A stretch of 7,462 bases of DNA from contig CAZWXH010000090.1 in NCBI GenBank assembly GCA_964637725.1, positions 1-7,462 of the forward strand, read 5' to 3'. Position 1 is the first letter of the stretch. Every line of letters begins with the position of its first letter. The notes under the pieces are model-generated. The model saw nothing but the letters and a program-made list of their open reading frames with translations. It was not told where the DNA came from and made no database searches. A program made the translations under genes and the position numbers. Source of the stretch: CAZWXH01 sp964637725 (GTDB lineage Bacteria > Bacillota_I > Bacilli_A > Erysipelotrichales > Coprobacillaceae). Of this stretch, positions 1 to 5,767 are shown piece after piece.

Positions 1-65
1 CGTATTCGTAGTATGAACGATTAAACGAAAGGATAAGCAATAATAAATAAAAAGTTTTTCTAAAG

Positions 66-99
66 AAAAAGAAAAGAAGGGAATTATACTTTCCCTTCT
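66..99 (-). terminator. Intrinsic terminator of the HD-domain gene, overlapping its 3' end
   Basis: A perfect 9-bp inverted repeat (AGAAGGGAA at 75-83 and TTCCCTTCT at 91-99) encloses a 7-base loop at 84-90. Read on the minus strand, the hairpin is followed by TTTCTTTTTC, a good U-tract. On the plus strand it is followed by A-rich sequence, so it acts for the minus-strand gene. The 5' arm lies in the last codons of the HD gene and the TAA stop (84-86) sits in the loop. Confidence 0.85.
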
Positions 100-665
100 A
101 AAAAATAAGTTGCTTCCATATCAGCTGTAGATAAGGCAAATGCAAGTGGAAACATTTCAAATGCTGCTCCTACATTTCTAACTTCCTCACTGCCAGAAAA
201 ACCCATATGATAACGAATCGCAAAAGCTTCTTCTCTTGTTAAACGCATATAACCACTAATCATATAGACACTTTTTTCTCCATGACCATAAGGCAATGTA
301 TCATTATAATCATAAGTGGGAACTTGTACCCATTGTCCATTTTGTTTAACATTCCTTGTGCCTTTTGTATAACAGTTCACTTTACATAGATCATGTAACA
401 ATGCCACTATGGCAATAGACTCTTCAGTATAGTTTAGACCATACTTTCCTTTGACTCGATCCCTTGAAAGATAATCTTTTAAACAATCATAGACATTTAA
501 ACTATGTTCAACTAAACCGCCATCATAGTTCCCATGAAATCTTGTACTTGCAGGAGCATCAAAGAAATCAGAACTAGTAGATAATAAAAAGTCTAACAAC
601 TTGTCACTACCTTCTCTTTTAATAAACTGTTTATAAATTTCTAAAAATCTTTCTTTATTATTCAT
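84..665 (-). CDS. HD-domain metal-dependent phosphohydrolase, substrate unknown
   Basis: This 193-residue cytoplasmic protein has no signal peptide or membrane segment. It carries the HD-superfamily pattern of metal ligands: H54 in GGLVEHSLNV, the H91-D92 doublet in LLHDLCKV, and a late aspartate, D182, in STADMEA. H44, H128 (GHGEKS) and H153 (RYHMG) are further conserved-looking histidines that could complete a two-metal site. HD proteins of this kind hydrolyse phosphate esters, often of nucleotides or nucleic acids; the substrate here cannot be told from sequence. The ATG start at 663-665 is supported by AGGATGTG (671-678), a near-complete anti-16S match 5 bases upstream. The gene stands alone on the minus strand, diverging from the L,D-transpeptidase gene, with its own extended -10 promoter and terminator. 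Its short length means only the HD core is present, with no OB-fold (as in YhaM) or signalling domain fused to it. Confidence 0.85.
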   Translation of the reverse strand: MNNKERFLEIYKQFIKREGSDKLLDFLLSTSSDFFDAPASTRFHGNYDGGLVEHSLNVYDCLKDYLSRDRVKGKYGLNYTEESIAIVALLHDLCKVNCYTKGTRNVKQNGQWVQVPTYDYNDTLPYGHGEKSVYMISGYMRLTREEAFAIRYHMGFSGSEEVRNVGAAFEMFPLAFALSTADMEATYFLEGKV

Positions 666-684
666 ATTATCACATCCTAGTTAT

Positions 685-693
685 AGTATAGCA
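685..693 (-). promoter_or_regulatory. Extended -10 promoter of the HD-domain gene
   Basis: On the minus strand the sequence reads TGCTATACT: a TG at the extended -10 position, one base, then TATACT (690 to 685). The hexamer 17 bases further upstream (708-713, TTTCCT on the minus strand) is a poor -35, which fits an extended -10 promoter. The expected start is near 678, the first base of the Shine-Dalgarno sequence, giving a leader of only about 13 bases. Confidence 0.6.
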
Positions 694-748
694 CGATTAA
701 AATAAAGAGGAAAGTGTAAGGTTGTGATTTAAAACGAGTATGTGTCTA

Positions 749-757
749 TGTTATAAT
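749..757 (+). promoter_or_regulatory. Extended -10 promoter of the L,D-transpeptidase gene
   Basis: TGTTATAAT is a perfect extended -10 element (TG, one base, TATAAT at 752-757). With a 17-base spacer the -35 position is TTAAAA (729-734), a 4/6 match to TTGACA. Transcription would start near 764, about 26 bases before the GTG start codon. It points away from the HD-gene promoter, so 666-789 is a divergent promoter region. Confidence 0.7.
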
Positions 758-789
758 ATAATAAATAAAGTAAAAGCGAGGGATATATC

Positions 790-2100
790 GTGAATAAAAA
801 AGGGATTATTATTGGGAGTGTTTGTGGTTTTTTTTTATGTTTTATATTGGTGTTTTCATTATTAAGTAAACCAAAGGAAATTCAAATTACTTTATCTTTT
901 AAAAATGATATCCAAGCAATTGAGTATGGAGATAAAGTTGATTTGTTAAATTATATTGATAAAGTAGATGGTGTTATTGAAAATCCTCCAGTTGTAGATA
1001 GTAAAAAAATTGGAAAGCAAAAATTGACTTATGTGGTCATAAAAGAAGAAGCAAAAAAATCATTTGATTTAGAAGTGGAAGTTATTGATACTCAAAAACC
1101 AACAATTACATTAAAACAATCAAAAGTAACATTAGAAATTAATGATAAATTTGATCCATTAAGTCTTGTTCAAACTATCCAAGATCCTGTGGATGGAAAT
1201 CTTGAATATAGGAAAGATACTGATGTAAAAGAAGGAGATAAGAGCTATTATACCTATCAAACTGATTTAAAGTTAGATAAGGCTGGAAAGTATACTGTTC
1301 ATTTTAAAGGATTTGATTTTAATAATAACGAAACAAATACTGTGGTAGAAATTGAGATTAAAGAAGCAAAGAAAGTGGTTGTAGAAAAGCCGGTTAAACC
1401 AACTGCGCCTATTGTACCAACTGCACCTATTGCGCCAACTGCACCGCCTCCGACACCGCCAGCACCACCAAAAGAAACAACCCAAGCAGACTACACACAT
1501 GTATTAGAAAGTACTGTAAATTCTATGAAAGCATCTCAAGGAAAAAATAAGATAGTGGTTGTAACTTCTACTAATACATCAACTAGTACTGGATTAGCTC
1601 AATATTTTGAAAAAGAAAATGGTAATTGGGTTGAGAAGATGAAGACAACAGCGTATCTAGGAAGAAATGGTATGGGGGTTGGAGTTGAGGGTGGAAGGAA
1701 ATCACCAATAGGGACTTATCATTTTACCAAAGCATATGGAATAAAACCTAATCCGGGAAGCGTTTTATCGTATACCCAACTTAATGGGAATCATTATTGG
1801 TGCGGAGATAAATACTATAATCAATTTATTGATGTGTCAGTAACTGATCATGAAGGCTGTGATATATCAAAGGATGAGCGTCTAGTTGACTATCCAGGTA
1901 GCTATGATTACTTTGCAGCATTTAACTATAATCCAAGTAATACACCAGGAAAAGGAGCGGCATATTTCTTACATTGTGGGACAAGTTATACACTAGGTTG
2001 TGTATCTGTAGCAAAAAGTCAAATGATATATTTATTAAATCGTATTGATAGTTCTACTGCATTTGTGATTGCACAAATCAAAAATATTCAGAATTATTAG
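790..2100 (+). CDS. Membrane-anchored L,D-transpeptidase (YkuD-type) with two Ig-like modules
   Basis: This 436-residue extracytoplasmic enzyme probably cross-links or modifies peptidoglycan. Residues 1-26 form a signal peptide or uncleaved anchor (Lys-Lys, then a long hydrophobic run) with no lipobox. Residues about 29-100 and 101-192 look like two bacterial Ig-like modules of the DUF5011 type, joined at the typical D-x-Q-K-P junction (100-104). A Pro/Thr/Ala linker spans 200-228. The catalytic domain, about 235-436, has SPIGTYHF at 305-312 and ends in the active-site block H395-C-G-T-S-Y-T-L-G-C404-V-S, with C404 the expected nucleophile. The His-Cys spacing is shorter than in YkuD itself and resembles the subfamily with an FLH...TxGCV motif. 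Extra cysteines occur at 338, 357 and 396. The start is GTG, preceded by GAGG (778-781) at 8 bases. The gene has its own promoter and a terminator before the sigma operon. The family is clear; the exact acceptor (3-3 cross-link or other) is not. Confidence 0.88.
   Translation: MNKKGIIIGSVCGFFLCFILVFSLLSKPKEIQITLSFKNDIQAIEYGDKVDLLNYIDKVDGVIENPPVVDSKKIGKQKLTYVVIKEEAKKSFDLEVEVIDTQKPTITLKQSKVTLEINDKFDPLSLVQTIQDPVDGNLEYRKDTDVKEGDKSYYTYQTDLKLDKAGKYTVHFKGFDFNNNETNTVVEIEIKEAKKVVVEKPVKPTAPIVPTAPIAPTAPPPTPPAPPKETTQADYTHVLESTVNSMKASQGKNKIVVVTSTNTSTSTGLAQYFEKENGNWVEKMKTTAYLGRNGMGVGVEGGRKSPIGTYHFTKAYGIKPNPGSVLSYTQLNGNHYWCGDKYYNQFIDVSVTDHEGCDISKDERLVDYPGSYDYFAAFNYNPSNTPGKGAAYFLHCGTSYTLGCVSVAKSQMIYLLNRIDSSTAFVIAQIKNIQNY
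1399..1446 (+). repeat. Short in-frame tandem repeat coding the Pro-rich linker
   Basis: Two 18-base units (1399-1416, 1417-1434) and a 12-base partial unit (1435-1446) encode PTAPIV, PTAPIA and PTAP, followed by further Pro/Ala codons to residue 227. Units differ at only a few bases. Such a repeat can change length by replication slippage without breaking the frame, altering how far the catalytic domain stands from the membrane modules. Confidence 0.75.
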
Positions 2101-2129
2101 ATAAGAAAAAATCTTTCTTATCTTTTTTT
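2099..2129 (+). terminator. Intrinsic terminator of the L,D-transpeptidase gene
   Basis: A 10-bp perfect stem (AGATAAGAAA at 2099-2108 with TTTCTTATCT at 2114-2123) with a 5-base loop runs straight into a run of seven T (2123-2129). The stem begins inside the TAG stop codon (2098-2100). It is A/T-rich but otherwise well formed, and it separates the transpeptidase gene from the sigma-factor operon. Some read-through is possible given the weak stem. Confidence 0.8.
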
Positions 2130-2155
2130 CAAACTTTTTGAAAAGTAAAAGCGTT
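2129..2155 (+). promoter_or_regulatory. Candidate ECF-type (autoregulated) promoter of the sigma-factor operon
   Basis: TCAAAC (2129-2134) followed by TTTTT, then CGTT (2152-2155) at a 17-base spacing, resembles Bacillota ECF promoters (TGAAAC near -35, CGT at -10, 16-17 bases apart). The gap has no good housekeeping alternative: TTGAAA at 2138-2143 has no TATAAT-like partner. Transcription would start near 2162, just before the AGGAGG site. The G-to-C mismatch at -35 and the general A/T richness keep this at candidate level. Confidence 0.45.
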
Positions 2156-2176
2156 AAGAGAGTGAGGAGGATAAAA

Positions 2177-2716
2177 ATGAATGAAAAATATTATATAAAG
2201 CGTATAAAAAAAGGCAATCATGAAGCCCTTGATGTTTTTATAGAACATCTTTATCCTCAAGTCTATGCTTTTATATACAAGAAAGTGAAAGGTGATGATA
2301 TCGCAAAAGATTTAACTCAGGAAGTTTTTGTTAAATTTATTAGATCGTTACCTACATATACATATGAAAATAAAGTAATGAATTATTTGTATAAGATCTC
2401 TAGTCATGTTTGTATCAGCTATTATAGAAGTAAAAAGAATCATTTAGAGATAAAAGAAGAAATAGTACATGATAAAAACGTTGATGTTCATGAGACTATT
2501 ATTAAACAGTTCACGCATGATAAATTAATAGAAGCGATTCAATTGTTAAAGCCCGAACAACAAGATGTTATTATTTTAAAATATTTTGAACAATATACTT
2601 TCAAAGAGATTTCAAAAATTTATAATCAAAATATTTCAACAATAAAGTCAAGACATTATCAAGCACTAGTAAAGTTAAAGAAAATATTGGAAGGAGGAAT
2701 GAGTGATGAATATTGA
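2177..2716 (+). CDS. ECF-family RNA polymerase sigma factor, first gene of a SigY-like operon
   Basis: At 179 residues this is the usual ECF size, with only the two core domains. Region 2 spans about residues 14-87: DLTQEVFVKF (45-54) is the core-binding region 2.2, and YLYKISSHVCISYYR (70-84) matches the -10-recognising 2.3/2.4 pattern. Region 4 spans about 123-171, with LKPEQQDVIILKYFEQ followed by a helix-turn-helix (FKEISKIYNQNISTIKSR, 142-159) that reads the -35. ATG 2177 is chosen because AGGAGG (2165-2170) lies 6 bases upstream. An in-frame TTG at 2138 would add 13 basic residues but has no ribosome site and falls inside the putative promoter. The 3' end overlaps the next gene by 11 bases, implying translational coupling. 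The neighbours (membrane protein, ABC ATPase, permease) match the plan of the B. subtilis sigY operon. The sigma class is certain; the signal sensed is unknown. Confidence 0.92.
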   Translation: MNEKYYIKRIKKGNHEALDVFIEHLYPQVYAFIYKKVKGDDIAKDLTQEVFVKFIRSLPTYTYENKVMNYLYKISSHVCISYYRSKKNHLEIKEEIVHDKNVDVHETIIKQFTHDKLIEAIQLLKPEQQDVIILKYFEQYTFKEISKIYNQNISTIKSRHYQALVKLKKILEGGMSDEY

Positions 2717-3392
2717 TGCAAATGCACTTCAAAAAACAAAGGAAAAATGTCATGTTGAATTAAATAATATCACAAAGAAATATAATACAAATCATGATCA
2801 AATCATAAAAAGATTTTTAAGAAAAGATTTTCACTTCTTCTTATGGATTTCTCTAATTGGAATTATTTTGGTTTTACTTTCTGCTTTCTCTGAAGAAACG
2901 ACTACAGTTAATATCTCTATTTTATTGTTTGCGATAATTGGTTCAATTGGAATTGGACAATATATCAAAGATGATTATTTTCAGACAAAAGATATGTTAT
3001 CAATTGGATATTTAAATCAAGGAAGAAGTTTCTTGTATATGTCATTACTCATAACATTCTTTGAAATAATGACACTATTTTTATTGTTGATATTCTTACC
3101 AATAGGTAGTCAACACAAAATAGCAATCATTCTTTGCGCGGCTTTTCCAGTATTTCTTTCACAGGTTATTGCGATCTTTTTTATCGAGTATATTTCACAT
3201 TTATTTGGTTCAGTTATCGTATACTTTTTAAGTTTTACAATATCAAGTTTGATTTTCTTATTAAATGATTTATATCTGTTGATAAGCTTACAAAATGCAC
3301 TAACTTTAATTATAGGAATATTCATGGTTTATATATTAACGATTATAATTGTTTATAAACAAAAAGAAGGGAGAGCAAAACAATGGAATTAG
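2706..3392 (+). CDS. Six-helix membrane protein of unknown family, candidate anti-sigma factor
   Basis: I do not recognise this 228-residue protein. Residues 1-42 form a charged, probably cytoplasmic tail; about six membrane helices follow (roughly 43-61, 68-87, 111-133, 138-160, 166-186, 199-217) and a short basic C-terminus. There is no HxxxCxxC zinc anti-sigma motif (a lone C15-H16 is present) and no transporter signature. Its place directly after an ECF sigma gene, with an 11-base overlap, is where anti-sigma genes usually sit; in the B. subtilis sigY operon the equivalent place holds yxlC and yxlD, which restrain SigY. The alternative is an extra membrane subunit of the ABC transporter encoded next. 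ATG 2706 is preferred over GTG 2703 because AAGGAGG (2691-2697) is 8 bases from the ATG and only 5 from the GTG. The 3' end overlaps the ATPase gene by 10 bases. Confidence 0.8.
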   Translation: MNIDANALQKTKEKCHVELNNITKKYNTNHDQIIKRFLRKDFHFFLWISLIGIILVLLSAFSEETTTVNISILLFAIIGSIGIGQYIKDDYFQTKDMLSIGYLNQGRSFLYMSLLITFFEIMTLFLLLIFLPIGSQHKIAIILCAAFPVFLSQVIAIFFIEYISHLFGSVIVYFLSFTISSLIFLLNDLYLLISLQNALTLIIGIFMVYILTIIIVYKQKEGRAKQWN

Positions 3393-4243
3393 TATTAGAA
3401 AACATAAGTAAGAACTTTAGAAAGTTCGAAGCTGTTAAAACAACCAATATGACCTTAAATGTAGGAATCCATGCCTTATTAGGTGCGAATGGAAGTGGGA
3501 AAACGACACTTTTAAAAATGATATGCGGATTACTTCAAGGGAAAGGGGATATACACTATGATGATATTGATATGTTAAAGGAATATGATCAATATGCATC
3601 ACATCTAGGCTATATGCCACAAAACTTTGGTTACTATCCTCATTATACTGTAAGAGAGTTTCTTGAATATATGGCAGTTGTTAAAAATCTTACGAAAGAA
3701 TATACAGATAATAGAATTAAAGAATTAACACATTTATTAAATCTTGAAGATAAAATAGATGTAAAAATGAAAAAACTGTCGGGAGGAATGATTAAAAGAG
3801 TGGGGATCATTCAAGCTATGCTAAGTGATCCAGAAGTCCTTATTTTAGATGAACCTACTGCTGGTCTTGATCCTAAAGAAAGAATAGTCTTTAGAAACCT
3901 TTTAGCTTCATTATCGGAAACAAAGATTATTATATTGTCTACACATATTGTTAGTGATATAGAAACGATTGCTGATGATATTATGGTCATGAAAGAAGGA
4001 GAGATAATTATGCATGGAGCATATGCTGAACTTATCAAGATTATAGAAAACAAAGTTTGGGAAGTGACAATACCACAAGCTGAAGCAAAGAAATTGATGA
4101 TGCAGACAAGAGTCGTGAAAAGTCATAATAAAGATGGGAATATTTATATGCGAATAGTTAGTGATATAAAACCGCATGTAAGTGCTACTAATATAACTCC
4201 TGATTTAGATGATCTGTATCTTTATTATTTTGAGGAGGTATAA
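3383..4243 (+). CDS. ABC transporter ATP-binding protein (YxlF/BcrA-like, ABC-2 export type)
   Basis: This 286-residue nucleotide-binding subunit powers an exporter with the permease encoded 2 bases downstream. All catalytic elements are present: Walker A G34-ANGSGKTT (34-42), Q-loop Q80 in YMPQ, signature LSGGM (132-136), Walker B VLILDEP (152-158) with E157, D-loop AGLD (160-163) and switch histidine H188 in LSTH. The LSGGM...KRVGI stretch and the roughly 80-residue C-terminal extension after the ATPase core are typical of single-domain ABC-2 ATPases such as YxlF and bacitracin-type BcrA. ATG 3383 overlaps the previous gene by 10 bases and has AAGGGAG (3367-3373) 9 bases upstream. In sigY-type operons this ATPase is expressed together with the sigma factor. 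The substrate is unknown; an antimicrobial peptide or envelope-active compound is a guess from context. The ATPase looks intact although its partner permease is split. Confidence 0.93.
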   Translation: MELVLENISKNFRKFEAVKTTNMTLNVGIHALLGANGSGKTTLLKMICGLLQGKGDIHYDDIDMLKEYDQYASHLGYMPQNFGYYPHYTVREFLEYMAVVKNLTKEYTDNRIKELTHLLNLEDKIDVKMKKLSGGMIKRVGIIQAMLSDPEVLILDEPTAGLDPKERIVFRNLLASLSETKIIILSTHIVSDIETIADDIMVMKEGEIIMHGAYAELIKIIENKVWEVTIPQAEAKKLMMQTRVVKSHNKDGNIYMRIVSDIKPHVSATNITPDLDDLYLYYFEEV

Positions 4244-4245
4244 TT

Positions 4246-5424
4246 ATGTGGATAAAACTAATTATAAGTGAATTTAAAAAGATATTTAAGATTAAAATGA
4301 ATGTTATATTGTTGATTATTGCAATATTTGGAACATCAGCATTTGTGGCGATCAAGTACTATGATTTTATGAGTATTTTTGAAGATGAGGATGTTGCGCA
4401 AAATGAGCAAGGTGAGGTAATTAATGGAATTGATTATCTTAAATATATAGATACTATTAGACATAAGTATGCAGATGAGTGGAGTGAAGAAAAAGCAAAT
4501 AAAATGTTAAAAGATTTTAATCAATTAATGGAGAAGTATTCAACAGATGAAATAGATGAACTGGTTATGGAAATGCAGTATGGATTTTATTATAAAGATA
4601 TTCTTGAGCCTATGTTAAATAATGAACTTACACATAAACAATATCATGAATATAAACTAGCGAATGGAATGGAAGATTCAGACTATGAAGAAGAATTAGC
4701 AGATGAAGTCATAGAATTAGAAATATATAGAAAACAAAATCCTATTAAACAAGCTATTCAGAGTGCTTACGGGAATCCATATCTATATGCTGATTATCCG
4801 ACAGGAGAATTGAGTCCCATGATAGAAAATCTCAACTCTTTATTAATTGAAAAAAAAGTTTTTATAAATAAAGATGAATTATTAGAAAAAGGTGTTTCAC
4901 CAAATAATACTAAGTTATTAGAAGAGTATATAAATACAAAAGCTCAATCAATACCATCCTATTACGATAGTACAGTTTCAAATGATATTTTAATTCATTC
5001 TTTTACACAATACCTATGGATTCCACTTGTTTGTATTATGATAATTTTAGCAAATACATTTGGAATTGAAAGACAATATCGAGTTGATCAAATTATTCAT
5101 CCAACTAAAACAGGAATTTTTAAAATTGCGGTTTCAAAAATAATAATGGGAACAGTATTATCATTTGTGACTATGTTTTTAGCAATAGCGTTGTCCTATC
5201 TTGCAGGAAATATCATTATACCTTTTCATGAATGGAATATTGCTAGTTTTGATTTTAGAATAATCGTTCCAGATAGGTCATTAATCTTTAATTTTAAAGA
5301 TATATTAATGAACGCTATTATGCTAAGTTTGTCTGCATCTTTGGCAATAGCATCCATAACACTAGGGCTATCGTATATACTAAAAAATAAATTTGCCGTT
5401 ATTATATATTGTTTTTATTTATAG
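4246..5424 (+). CDS. ABC-2 type permease, N-terminal part, ended early by a frame change
   Basis: The reading frame encodes 392 residues. TM1 is at about 19-36, then comes a very large, mostly acidic extracytoplasmic region (about 37-252), then TM2 (253-273), TM3 (299-321) and TM4 (353-379). The frame stops at TAG 5422-5424 in the middle of what would be TM5. The missing part, the rest of TM5 and TM6, is found directly downstream in the -1 frame up to 5654. One extra T in the T-run at 5412-5416 would join both into a 469-residue protein with six helices, the normal ABC-2 permease plan. ATG 4246 follows GAGGAGG (4232-4238) at 7 bases and is 2 bases after the ATPase stop, so it is the partner of that ATPase. 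As read, the truncated product probably cannot form a working channel unless the frame is recovered during expression or the base is a sequencing error. Confidence 0.85.
   Translation: MWIKLIISEFKKIFKIKMNVILLIIAIFGTSAFVAIKYYDFMSIFEDEDVAQNEQGEVINGIDYLKYIDTIRHKYADEWSEEKANKMLKDFNQLMEKYSTDEIDELVMEMQYGFYYKDILEPMLNNELTHKQYHEYKLANGMEDSDYEEELADEVIELEIYRKQNPIKQAIQSAYGNPYLYADYPTGELSPMIENLNSLLIEKKVFINKDELLEKGVSPNNTKLLEEYINTKAQSIPSYYDSTVSNDILIHSFTQYLWIPLVCIMIILANTFGIERQYRVDQIIHPTKTGIFKIAVSKIIMGTVLSFVTMFLAIALSYLAGNIIIPFHEWNIASFDFRIIVPDRSLIFNFKDILMNAIMLSLSASLAIASITLGLSYILKNKFAVIIYCFYL
5391..5424 (+). other. Frameshift zone in the permease gene (T-run at 5412-5416)
   Basis: The -1 frame is open from 5391 (after a TAA at 5388-5390) and the permease frame closes at 5424, so the shift must fall between these points. 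The longest homopolymer in this interval is five T at 5412-5416, within codons TGT TTT TAT. With six T the frame reads C-F-L-F-I-A-T-G-I-F-F, a hydrophobic helix continuing into the downstream fragment. The sequence is not a full X-XXY-YYZ slippery heptamer, since T-TTT-TAT would allow re-pairing only in the P site. Confidence 0.8.
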
Positions 5425-5654
5425 CAACAGGTATCTTTTTTCAAGATTCGAATTTTTATCACTTTGTTCATCCCTATACAATGTTAAATATTAGGGCGTA
5501 CGATTATTTATATGGTTTACCCTTCTTGTTTTTAAATGGAAAAGTTATATCTTATATTATAATAGCAATTGTTTTTTGGATAACTATAACAGTTATTATT
5601 TATATATTTATCATTGTTATTTCAAGAATGAGATGTGCAAGAAATGTATCTTAA
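5409..5654 (+). pseudogene. C-terminal part of the ABC-2 permease, displaced to the -1 frame
   Basis: About 81 residues are open in this frame. They begin with the remainder of a hydrophobic helix (LFLFIATGIFF), continue through a short loop with HPYTMLNIRAYDYL, and end with a strong final helix (VISYIIIAIVFWITITVIIY) and a short basic tail. This is what a six-TM ABC-2 permease should have after its fourth helix, and it follows the truncated permease without a gap. The nominal TTG at 5409 has no Shine-Dalgarno sequence and lies within the upstream coding region, so it is unlikely to be an independent gene. It ends two bases before a terminator, as expected for the true end of the operon. Confidence 0.8.
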
Positions 5655-5655
5655 C

Positions 5656-5683
5656 AAGAGAATCTCGTATTCTCTTTTTCTTT
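5656..5683 (+). terminator. Intrinsic terminator of the sigma factor/ABC operon
   Basis: An 8-bp perfect stem (AAGAGAAT at 5656-5663 with ATTCTCTT at 5669-5676) and a 5-base loop (CTCGT) are followed by TTTCTTT. It starts two bases after the stop codon of the displaced permease end (5652-5654). This supports 5654, not 5424, as the original end of the permease gene and of the operon. Confidence 0.82.
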
Positions 5684-5738
5684 GTCTAAATATAGTTGAA
5701 ATTAAAATACAATTTCTCTAGTTTTCGAATTTCATAAT

Positions 5739-5747
5739 TGCTATAAT
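5739..5747 (+). promoter_or_regulatory. Extended -10 promoter of the phosphoglucomutase gene
   Basis: TGCTATAAT gives a TG at the extended position and a perfect TATAAT at 5742-5747. The hexamer 17 bases upstream (5719-5724, TAGTTT) is a poor -35. The expected start near 5754 falls on the first base of the AAGAGGTG ribosome site, leaving a leader of about 14 bases before ATG 5768. Confidence 0.65.
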
Positions 5748-5767
5748 AGGGTTAAGAGGTGAATACT

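Noticed and set aside
1..24. Eight open codons ending in TAA at the left edge on the plus strand, possibly the end of a gene
   Set aside because: Too short to distinguish from chance, with no terminator on the plus strand behind it.
767..778. A 12-base word (AAAGTAAAAGCG) repeated at 767-778 and 2142-2153, both shortly before gene starts
   Set aside because: In sequence this A/T-rich many 12-base repeats are expected by chance, and the two copies sit differently relative to their promoters.
2138..2176. Upstream TTG start that would add 13 residues to the sigma factor
   Set aside because: No ribosome site before it, it lies in the promoter region, and ATG 2177 has a perfect AGGAGG at 6 bases.
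3435..4177. Several minus-strand open frames across the ABC ATPase gene, and similar ones at 1273-1500 and 3110-3325
   Set aside because: They are opposite-strand shadows of well-supported genes, with low-complexity or odd composition and no ribosome sites worth noting.
5412..5418. Programmed -1 ribosomal frameshifting heptamer in the permease gene
   Set aside because: T-TTT-TAT lacks the second YYZ slippery codon, and I see no clear stem-loop just downstream or internal Shine-Dalgarno site upstream; kept only as a minor option in the frameshift finding.
5698..5716. Inverted repeat GAAATT-N7-AATTTC upstream of pgcA, operator-like
   Set aside because: A 6-bp A/T-rich palindrome is common by chance here and lies well upstream of the -10, with no second copy or known match.
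5759..5767. GTG start three codons before the pgcA ATG
   Set aside because: The GTG is part of the AAGAGGTG ribosome site that serves ATG 5768.
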